Of a stretch of DNA of 21,909 bases, positions 15,501 through 20,222 are shown piece by piece. The stretch comes from DASSFZ01 sp036514635 (GTDB taxonomy: Bacteria; Chloroflexota; Anaerolineae; Fen-1058). The notes under the pieces are model-generated. The model ran no database searches, was not told the origin of the DNA, and worked only from the letters and a program-made list of their open reading frames with translations. Made by a program: the position numbers and the translations under genes. Each line of letters starts with the position of its first letter. Positions within the stretch are counted from its first letter, which is position 1. The stretch is from the NCBI GenBank assembly GCA_036514635.1, contig DATBWU010000316.1:1-21909 (forward strand). The letters run 5' to 3'.

Positions 15501-16185
15501 AGATGTCGACGATGCCGCCGCGCCGGCTGAACTCGCCGGGCGAGAGCACCGTGGTCGTCGCTTCGTAGCCCGACCCCACCCACGTCTCCAGCATCTTGTC
15601 CAGGTCGAGCGCCTGCCCCCGTTTCAACCTGCGCGTGCCGAGTGCAAAGGTGCGCGGCGAGAGCGTGTGGAACATCAGCGCGCGGACCGATGCCACGACA
15701 AGAGACTTACTGCCCGACTGATTACTGCCCCACTGATTACTGCTCCACTGATCACTGCTCCACTGATTACCGGTCGCTCGATTGGTTGGTTCGTTGGATA
15801 GTTGGCTGGCTGCCTGCGCCCCGCCCTGCGGGGTTGGTTGGCTGGCGAGTTGGTTAAGGACATTCAGCCGCTCGGCGACCACTTCGGTTGCCCAGGGCGA
15901 TCGTTCGTAGAACAATGCGGATGGCTCTGGAAAGCGCATCAGCGACAGCGTGTCGCCCAGATACGCTCGCAGTGTCTCGTGGATCATCTGCGCCCGGTCG
16001 AGGCGCGCGGCGATGTACAGGATTGGCCGCCCCAGGTCGCAGGACAATGCCGCCGCCAGAAACGGCCGGGCCGATCGCAACGCCGGCAATGAACGCTCGC
16101 CCGTGTGCGGTTGTCTCATCTCGTCGGATAATTGCCGGTAAGCGATGGATTCGGTGAGGAGAGGGAGCAGACCGGAGAGATTCAT
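12508..16185 (-). CDS. mfd: Transcription-repair coupling factor Mfd
   Basis: 1225 residues, slightly longer than the usual 1150-1180. Order: UvrB-like N-terminal domains with SPGEFSRRGGIVDIWP and RIELFGDEIESLR; the CarD-like RNA-polymerase interaction domain from about residue 559 (PGDYVVHVDHGIGIF to YVPIHQADRLSKYIG); the RecG-like translocase with Walker A GDVGYGKT (708-715), DEEQ box (809-812), TATPIPRTL and QLRGRVGRG; and the C-terminal TRCF domain (YLPEEYVPNDKLRLQLYRR). It displaces stalled RNA polymerase and recruits UvrA. The extra length comes from three in-frame insertions of repeat 'words': residues about 127-160, 419-425 and 513-519. None touches a catalytic motif. The start has no clear Shine-Dalgarno; it lies 29 nt after the upstream gene, so co-transcription is likely. 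Confidence 0.97.
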   Translation of the reverse strand: MNLSGLLPLLTESIAYRQLSDEMRQPHTGERSLPALRSARPFLAAALSCDLGRPILYIAARLDRAQMIHETLRAYLGDTLSLMRFPEPSALFYERSPWATEVVAERLNVLNQLASQPTPQGGAQAASQLSNEPTNRATGNQWSSDQWSSNQWGSNQSGSKSLVVASVRALMFHTLSPRTFALGTRRLKRGQALDLDKMLETWVGSGYEATTTVLSPGEFSRRGGIVDIWPLSSSAPVRIELFGDEIESLRKFDPATQRSRDALDTLTIPPASEALARYGPQVAERLRAWDLSRLPDDLEAQFEKDRRLLAEGAPFRGVEFYLPCLYPQPATLLDYLPPSTLIILDDAGEIGDAWSDLEEQAVELRHSAEDAGTLPPDFPIPYVTWDEWRESLAQRSVASLSETSSLDEEESADEPPTRLQDHKTTGLSFSPGPRFGGQLKPFLDHVAQLRQIGDCAIVVSRQAQRLAEVWAERDHLRPPITDLDLPPEPRSLIFVHGALDDGWALHGVRYPTSQLSNEPLWSLHVITDGEIFGWARPQPRKRVRLRAITPEQFFADIQPGDYVVHVDHGIGIFQGLVKLTLDGIEGEFLQVAYAGSDKLYVPIHQADRLSKYIGASDHAPAINRLGTADWSQVREHAQQAAIEVAKELLELYAARELAPGFAFGPDTPWQAELEASFPYVETEDQLRAIQDVKADMEKPRPMDRLICGDVGYGKTEVALRAAFKAVQDGKQVAVLVPTTVLAQQHYNTFSARLAPFPTIAEMLSRFKSPKEQDEILNRLREGPIDIIIGTHRLLQKDVFFKDLGLLIIDEEQRFGVAHKEQLKRLRTEVDVLTMTATPIPRTLYMSLTGVRDISTIDTPPEERLPVATYVGEYDDPLVRQAILRELDRGGQVYFVHNRVLGIEQVEKRLRAIVPEARIGIAHGQMDEAGLEQVMVQFVNREIDVLLCTSIIESGLDIPNANTLIVDRSDHFGLAQLYQLRGRVGRGAQRAYAYFLHDPHTPLTEDARRRLDTIREASELGMGYSIAMRDLEIRGAGDILGVRQSGQISAVGFDLYTKLLQRAVVEMKALRDGSEPPPPSITGVTLDLPLQAYLPEEYVPNDKLRLQLYRRMGTLAALKEIEELEKELTDRFGPPPKPVHNLLFQLRLKVLAARAQVKSIMRDRERAMLVVHSDALEHTDRYSLQRRIGGIAQVARRQINLPLKENIIGWREALTKVLEEMVINGY
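14633..14651 (-). repeat. Second copy of the 19-bp 'TTGGATAGTTGGCTGG' word inside mfd
   Basis: The 19 bases at 14633-14651 are identical to 15791-15809. Both are read in the same codon frame, so both give the peptide SQLSNEP (Ser516 here, Ser130 in the first copy). The word continues into GTTGGATAACGG, a tandem-like extension. Confidence 0.8.
15701..15773 (-). repeat. Five units of a 15-bp repeat inserted in frame in mfd
   Basis: Units such as CACTGATTACTGCTC and CACTGATCACTGCTC at 15716, 15731, 15746 and 15761, with a degenerate one at 15701. Since 15 is a multiple of three, the array keeps the frame and encodes pentapeptide repeats NQWSS, DQWSS, NQWGS, NQSGS (residues 140-159). The same unit occurs outside genes at 17602-17669. 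It lies in a linker of the UvrB-like region. Confidence 0.9.
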
Positions 16186-16214
16186 GCGTGCAACGTGTTG
16201 CGTTACGGAATACG

Positions 16215-16790
16215 CTAGAGTTTATCCGACTCGTTTATATCGTCTGCGACTAAATTCGGGGTGAGCAGCACATCGCGGCGATCGAGTTTCTGGATCGATT
16301 TGAGGATGCGTGCGACGGTCGGCTTAGGCGTGCCGGCCACCGATTGTGTGCGCCGGACGAACAGGTCGGCGGTCATCACTGTGGGTTTCAGGCCCTGCCG
16401 CCGGCCGCGTTCCCAGTTCGATGTGAGGATGGCGGCGATCACTTTCACGAGACTCAGGGGCTGGGGCGCCGGTGAGGCGCTCGCTTTGCGCGGCGCGCGC
16501 GCCGCGACCGAGGCACCGGCTTCGGCTTCGTCCTCCGGCGCAGATCGTCCACCCGGCTCAATCGGGACGGTGCGCGTCCGAACCGGTGTGCGCTCCAGTT
16601 TCCTCAACCGCTCCACGATGAGGTCCATCGTCAGGCGCTTGGCGGGTATCTTGCGAATCACGGCGAGGATCGTGTCCAGTGCGACTTCATGCCCGATCCG
16701 CTCGTGGATGCGCTCGATGTAGCGCGGAGCCGTCTCGACGGTGCAGCGGAAAATCTGTGCGAACTCTTCGAGTTTCCGATCGGGTGTCAT
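16215..16790 (-). CDS. Protein of unknown function between pth and mfd
   Basis: 191 residues. I do not recognise it. Residues 1-68 are charged and helical (KLEEFAQIFRCTVETAPRYIERIHERIG), with three likely helices. Residues about 69-108 are an Ala/Pro/Arg-rich disordered linker. Residues about 109-191 form a second compact part: LSLVKVIAAILTSNWERGRRQG, then PTVMTADLFVRRTQSVAGTPKPTVARILKSIQKLDRRDVL, whose helix-turn-helix look suggests nucleic-acid binding. There is no signal peptide or membrane segment. The coding quality is like that of its neighbours and the frame ends 29 nt before mfd. No Shine-Dalgarno is visible at ATG 16790. Possibly a small regulator or an Mfd-linked protein; this is inference only. 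Confidence 0.7.
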   Translation of the reverse strand: MTPDRKLEEFAQIFRCTVETAPRYIERIHERIGHEVALDTILAVIRKIPAKRLTMDLIVERLRKLERTPVRTRTVPIEPGGRSAPEDEAEAGASVAARAPRKASASPAPQPLSLVKVIAAILTSNWERGRRQGLKPTVMTADLFVRRTQSVAGTPKPTVARILKSIQKLDRRDVLLTPNLVADDINESDKL

Positions 16791-16861
16791 TTCAAGACGC
16801 TTCGGTGTTGTGGCTCTACAGGGTCTAGCGGGAAAGACAGCCCACTACAGAATTCTGGGAC

Positions 16862-16902
16862 GCAGATTACACGGATTTCTGTTCTGATCCGTGTTCATCT
16901 GC
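16862..16902. repeat. Intergenic hairpin of the 'GCAGATTACACGGAT' type after pth
   Basis: GCAGATTACACGGAT (16862-16876) pairs with ATCCGTGTTCATCTGC (16887-16902), with a small bulge, around a 10-nt loop. Outer flanks GGGACGC and GCGTCCC extend the symmetry. It lies 2 nt after the pth stop codon (16905), so it may end the pth transcript. Phrases of this kind are common between genes in many uncultured bacteria; that comparison is from memory. Confidence 0.7.
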
Positions 16903-16904
16903 GT

Positions 16905-17570
16905 TTATCCGCGTCCCATATTCCCGCCAAAGCCGGGAGAGCCGGTGTCGTTAGCGGCGATGTTGTGCTTGTTCATCGCGGCGGCGATGCCGTCGGTTAT
17001 AAATGTCCTGACCGACTCGACGGCACGATCGAGAATATCGGGCAGTTCGGCCTGCTCGGCAGGCTCGAAGTCGCGCAACAAGAATGCCATCGCGTCCATT
17101 CGACCCGGCGGGCGACCCACTCCCATCCGCAGGCGCGGGAAGCCATCGGTTCCCATCCGATCGATGATCGATCTCATGCCGTTGTGACCGCCCGCGCCGC
17201 CTTTCATGCGCAGCCGGATCGCCCCGAAGGGCAGATCGAGATCGTCATAGATCACCAGCATCCGTTCCAGCGGCACTGTGTAGAACTTCGCCAGCGGCTG
17301 GACGGCCCGCCCGCTCAGGTTCATGAAGGTCTGTGGCTTGGCGACCATCACGCGCGTCGGGCCGATCGACCCCACCGCGACGAGCGCGTCGTTTTGCTTC
17401 TTGCTGAAGCGCCAACCCTGCCCGGTGACGAAACGATCGGCCACCTGCCAGCCGATGTTGTGTCGACTGCCCGCATACTCGCGGCCCGGATTGCCCAGGC
17501 CCACGATCAGCGTCGTCGGTGCGGCGGATTCGGTTGAGGGTTTACGGCGAAGCCGGTCGAGCAAGAGCAT
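16905..17570 (-). CDS. pth: Peptidyl-tRNA hydrolase
   Basis: 221 residues from ATG 17570. All signature parts of the bacterial Pth family are present: IVGLGNPGREYAGSRHNIGW with Asn27 and the catalytic His37, KPQTFMNLSG (Asn84), YDDLDLPFG (Asp109) and KGGAGGHNGMRSI (Asn130). The enzyme cleaves peptidyl-tRNA released from ribosomes. The frame is open upstream to 17762, but that stretch is the 15-bp repeat array and part of the preceding gene, so I reject the longer form. No clear Shine-Dalgarno is seen. About 15 extra residues at the C-terminus (NDTGSPGFGGNMGRG) are unusual. The array and the stop codon of the preceding gene lie directly upstream. Confidence 0.95.
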   Translation of the reverse strand: MLLLDRLRRKPSTESAAPTTLIVGLGNPGREYAGSRHNIGWQVADRFVTGQGWRFSKKQNDALVAVGSIGPTRVMVAKPQTFMNLSGRAVQPLAKFYTVPLERMLVIYDDLDLPFGAIRLRMKGGAGGHNGMRSIIDRMGTDGFPRLRMGVGRPPGRMDAMAFLLRDFEPAEQAELPDILDRAVESVRTFITDGIAAAMNKHNIAANDTGSPGFGGNMGRG

Positions 17571-17601
17571 GAAGTAGTTGGTTAGTTTGATGGTTGGCCG
17601 G

Positions 17602-17669
17602 TCACTGACCCACTGGCCCACTGGCCCACTGATTACTGACTCACTGATCACTGACCCACTGATCACTGG
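17602..17669. repeat. Repeat array between pth and the upstream gene, sharing the 15-bp mfd unit
   Basis: Units CACTGATTACTGACT (17627), CACTGATCACTGACC (17642) and CACTGATCACTGG (17657), preceded by shorter CACTGGCC and CACTGACC words. The core CACTGATyACTG is that of the in-frame array in mfd. One edge supplies the TGA stop of the upstream gene (17663-17665). Confidence 0.9.
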
Positions 17670-18391
17670 TTGGATCGCTCTCGCATTTGCTTCAAGAACC
17701 GCCGCATTCCCCATCGCGCCAGGAGCATCGCGCCGAGCAGGAAGAACGCGCCGATCGCGCACGTCGCGCCGTCCACAAAAGCCGAGGTGAACCGGCTCAG
17801 ATCGATTCCGGAACTGGAGCCGCGTCGCGATGAGGTGAGAGAGCCATCGGCGGCTCCACCGGCTACCGTCGTCGGCTCAGGTGTGGCCGTCGGGGGCTGC
17901 TCGATGACGACCGTCGGCTGGATGCTGGGCAAAACCTGCTCCGTGGCGAACGTCGGCGCGGGCGGGACATCGGTCGGCGTGGCAAGCGGTGTCGGGCTTG
18001 CCGCCGGGCCGACGATCAGCCCGCGCACGAAGTCTTCCGCGTAATTGCCATCCGAGCGGACGACGCGCAGCCGGAGCGCGTACGTGCCCGGCGGCAGGCT
18101 CGTCGTGTCCCATACGGCGATCTGTGCGTTGGTCAACACGACGTCGGCAGCGGCGAAAGTCGCCCAGGCATCGGTCGGGTTCGGATCGGGGCCGAAGGCG
18201 ATTTCGTAGCGCGAGAAATCGTTCGACGTGGCCGTGCCGAAGATCGGGACCAGGCCGGACACGGCCTGCCCGTCCGTCGGCGAGGTGATGTCGGCAATGT
18301 TGTCCTGCATTTGTCGCGCGGCGTAAGTCGGCGCAGCAAACATCGCGGCGACGATCAAGGCCGCGATTGTTACACGGATCAAGCGTGGCAT
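17663..18391 (-). CDS. Exported Ig-like protein with C-terminal membrane anchor
   Basis: 242 residues from ATG 18391, which has GAGGA at proper spacing; an ATG 8 codons upstream lacks one. Residues 1-25 are a signal peptide (VTIAALIVAAMFAAPTYA). Residues about 32-130 look like the Ig-like domain found near the end of some Chloroflexota penicillin-binding proteins: ITSPTDGQAVSGLVPIFGTATSNDFSRYEI, then LPPGTYALRLRVVRSDGNY. A Pro/Thr linker follows (about 131-185), then a membrane segment (about 207-228, ATCAIGAFFLLGAMLLARWG) and a basic cytoplasmic tail (MRRFLKQMRERS). The topology is outside-facing and anchored; function is unknown. Its stop codon is part of the repeat array. Confidence 0.85.
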   Translation of the reverse strand: MPRLIRVTIAALIVAAMFAAPTYAARQMQDNIADITSPTDGQAVSGLVPIFGTATSNDFSRYEIAFGPDPNPTDAWATFAAADVVLTNAQIAVWDTTSLPPGTYALRLRVVRSDGNYAEDFVRGLIVGPAASPTPLATPTDVPPAPTFATEQVLPSIQPTVVIEQPPTATPEPTTVAGGAADGSLTSSRRGSSSGIDLSRFTSAFVDGATCAIGAFFLLGAMLLARWGMRRFLKQMRERSNQ

Positions 18392-18421
18392 GTGTTCCTC
18401 GCTGCGAGATTGCAAGCAGCA

Positions 18422-18450
18422 AGTGTACCATACCGGATAGGGATGAGCAA
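18422..18450 (-). promoter_or_regulatory. Promoter of the anchored Ig-like protein gene
   Basis: On the minus strand TTGCTC (18445-18450), 17-nt spacer ending in TGG (extended -10), and TACACT (18422-18427). The leader would be about 25 nt. It implies transcription independent of the cyclase gene upstream. Confidence 0.5.
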
Positions 18451-18463
18451 CCTGAGGATGGAT

Positions 18464-18498
18464 GATTGTGGATTGCGGATTGCCGATTGGGGATTGCC
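18464..18498. repeat. Tandem array, 5 units of 7 bp (GATTGCC type)
   Basis: GATTGTG, GATTGCG, GATTGCC, GATTGGG, GATTGCC in a row, ending in the palindromic GGATTGCCAATCC. It begins 13 nt after the cyclase stop codon (18512) in the direction of transcription. Confidence 0.9.
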
Positions 18499-18511
18499 AA
18501 TCCTCAATTCG

Positions 18512-20047
18512 TTACTTCAGGCCGATGAGTTCGAAGACGGGGAGGGGGCTGCTGCGACCTTTGACGCGCATGTCACCGAGCGAGTGCGCTTCGACCTTGT
18601 CCTGCATCCGCTGGAACGTCCAGCCGTCGATCAGTATCTGCCCACCTTTGGCGTTCTCCTGCAGGCGGCGGGCCAGGTTGACGCAGTCGCCGACGACGGT
18701 GTAGTTCATCAACTTGCTCGTGCCGAGGTTGCCGACGACGGCATCGCCCATCGCGATGCCGATGCCGAAGGTCAGCCGCGCCGCTTGCGGCAGGCGCGAG
18801 TACTCGCCGGCGAGCGAGCGCTGCATCGCCAGGGCGGCGCGTGCGGCGCGCAGCGCGTGGTCGGGCTGGATCAGCGGCGCGTTGAAGAAGGCCATCACCG
18901 CATCGCCCATGAACTTGTCGAGCGTGCCTTCCTCGGCGAGGATGGCCTTGGCGGCCAGCTCGAAGTGATAGTTGAGGAGCTTCACCAGCGCTTCGGGCGG
19001 CGTGTGCTCGGCCAGCGTGCTAAAGCCGCGCACATCGGCGAACAGCGCCGTGATCTGCTGGCGCGTGCCGCCCAGCGCGCCCATGTCGGGATTCGCCAAC
19101 AGCCGATCGACGACCGGCGGCGCGACGTAGCGCTCGAACAGTGTCTTGATCTGGTTCTTCTCGCGCTCTTTCGACGCTTCCAGCTCGCGGAACAGACGCG
19201 CGTTCTCGATCGCGATCGCGGCGTAGTCGGCCAGCGCCTGGAGGAGATGTTTGTCGTGGTCGGTGAGCGGTCGGGCCGCGCCGGGCCGATTGGCGATGTC
19301 GAGCGTGCCGATGAACCGCCCGCCGACGAGCAGCGGCACGACGATGCCGGTGGTTGACGCGGCGGGCTGAATCGTGCGCATCACGACGCGCGCCATCATC
19401 TCGACCGGCGCGCGCGTGTCGGGATCGGCTGCGCCGCGCAGACACTCGGTGTGCAGCCGGTCGGTATCGCCGTTGCACAGATGGATCGCGCACGATTGCG
19501 CGCCGGTGACGAACTGCGCCGCCTCGGCGATGCGATGCAGCAGCCCGGCGTGATCCAGCAGCGCCGTCACCGATTTGCCGATGCCGTACAGCGCGTTCAG
19601 CTCGCGCACGCGCGCTTCGAGCATCTTGTTGGATTGCAGCAGCCGGTTGACCAGATCGTCGCGCTCGCGCTTCAAGCGGGCTTCGGTCAGCGCGCGCTCG
19701 ATCGTCGAGAGCATCGTTTCCACTTCGTACGGCTTGGTCACGTAATCGCGCACGCCCAGGTGGAAGACTTCGACGGCGAGCTGCTCCGATCCGTGCGCGG
19801 TGGACAGGATGACGGGGATGTTCAGATGCTTGGTGTGCAGCGCGCGCAGAACGTCCAGCCCGTCCATCTTAGGCATTTCGTAGTCGAGGATGATCAGATC
19901 GGGAGGAGATTGCAGCGCGAGGCGCAGGCCCTCTGCGCCGTCACGGGCGAGGACCACCTGATAGCCGTTCGGCTTCAAGACATACTCGGCGGCAAATTCG
20001 CGCGCCTGCTTCGAGTCATCGATGACGAGAATGCGTTCGCCGGCCAT
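18512..20047 (-). CDS. REC-GAF-class III adenylate cyclase
   Basis: 511 residues. REC domain (1-125): Asp10/Asp11, phospho-acceptor Asp55 (ILDYEMP), Thr83 and Lys105 (TKPY). A short coiled coil (about 126-155) leads to a GAF domain (about 155-300; SCAIHLCNGDTDRL, GIVVPLLVGGRFIGTLDIANR). A second linker (LFRELEASKEREKNQIKTLFERYV) couples to the class III cyclase domain (about 325-505): FADVRGFS and KFMGDAVMAFFNAP with both metal Asp residues, Lys of KFMGD and Thr of YTVVGD as expected for ATP specificity, and the Asn/Arg of VNLARR. The enzyme should be active and make cAMP under phosphorylation and ligand control. An earlier TTG codon (20062) is open, but ATG 20047 starts right before REC. A possible promoter lies at 20140-20155, with a leader of about 85 nt. 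The partner kinase is unknown. Confidence 0.93.
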   Translation of the reverse strand: MAGERILVIDDSKQAREFAAEYVLKPNGYQVVLARDGAEGLRLALQSPPDLIILDYEMPKMDGLDVLRALHTKHLNIPVILSTAHGSEQLAVEVFHLGVRDYVTKPYEVETMLSTIERALTEARLKRERDDLVNRLLQSNKMLEARVRELNALYGIGKSVTALLDHAGLLHRIAEAAQFVTGAQSCAIHLCNGDTDRLHTECLRGAADPDTRAPVEMMARVVMRTIQPAASTTGIVVPLLVGGRFIGTLDIANRPGAARPLTDHDKHLLQALADYAAIAIENARLFRELEASKEREKNQIKTLFERYVAPPVVDRLLANPDMGALGGTRQQITALFADVRGFSTLAEHTPPEALVKLLNYHFELAAKAILAEEGTLDKFMGDAVMAFFNAPLIQPDHALRAARAALAMQRSLAGEYSRLPQAARLTFGIGIAMGDAVVGNLGTSKLMNYTVVGDCVNLARRLQENAKGGQILIDGWTFQRMQDKVEAHSLGDMRVKGRSSPLPVFELIGLK

Positions 20048-20139
20048 ACAACAATCGAGCAATCAAAACGCGGTGCTGCCGAAGTCACATTCGACACGCA
20101 CCGCGTTGCGGATCAGTCGTGATCAAGTGGTGCGCACAC

Positions 20140-20155
20140 CATCTTAGCAAATCGG
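20140..20155 (-). promoter_or_regulatory. Possible extended -10 promoter of the cyclase gene
   Basis: The minus strand reads TGCTAAGAT, and 14 of 16 surrounding bases equal the FecR promoter at 5512-5527 (plus strand CATnnTAGCAAATCGG). The -10 hexamer itself is only fair. It lies just after the SMC terminator hairpin, where a new promoter is needed. Confidence 0.4.
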
Positions 20156-20196
20156 ACACGGGCAGGGCGTTACGGTTGGGTTACGGGATGCATAAA

Positions 20197-20222
20197 GCGT
20201 AAAACGTAATCACGTTTTACGC
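20197..20222 (-). terminator. Perfect 11-bp hairpin overlapping the SMC stop codon
   Basis: GCGTAAAACGT and its exact complement flank a 4-nt loop (AATC). The stop codon TAA of smc (20217-20219) lies inside the 5' arm. TTTAT follows, a weak U-tract. The word CGTAAAACGTAA is the same as in the inverted repeat at 8557-8601. Confidence 0.55.

Noticed and set aside
17571..17762. N-terminal extension of Pth by 64 residues
   Set aside because: The added residues come from the 15-bp repeat array and the 3' end of the neighbouring gene; Pth homologues start just before IVGLGNPG.
18311..19357. Plus-strand frame of 348 codons opposite the cyclase gene
   Set aside because: It mirrors the REC-GAF-cyclase coding sequence and begins inside another gene's antisense; no recognisable domain.
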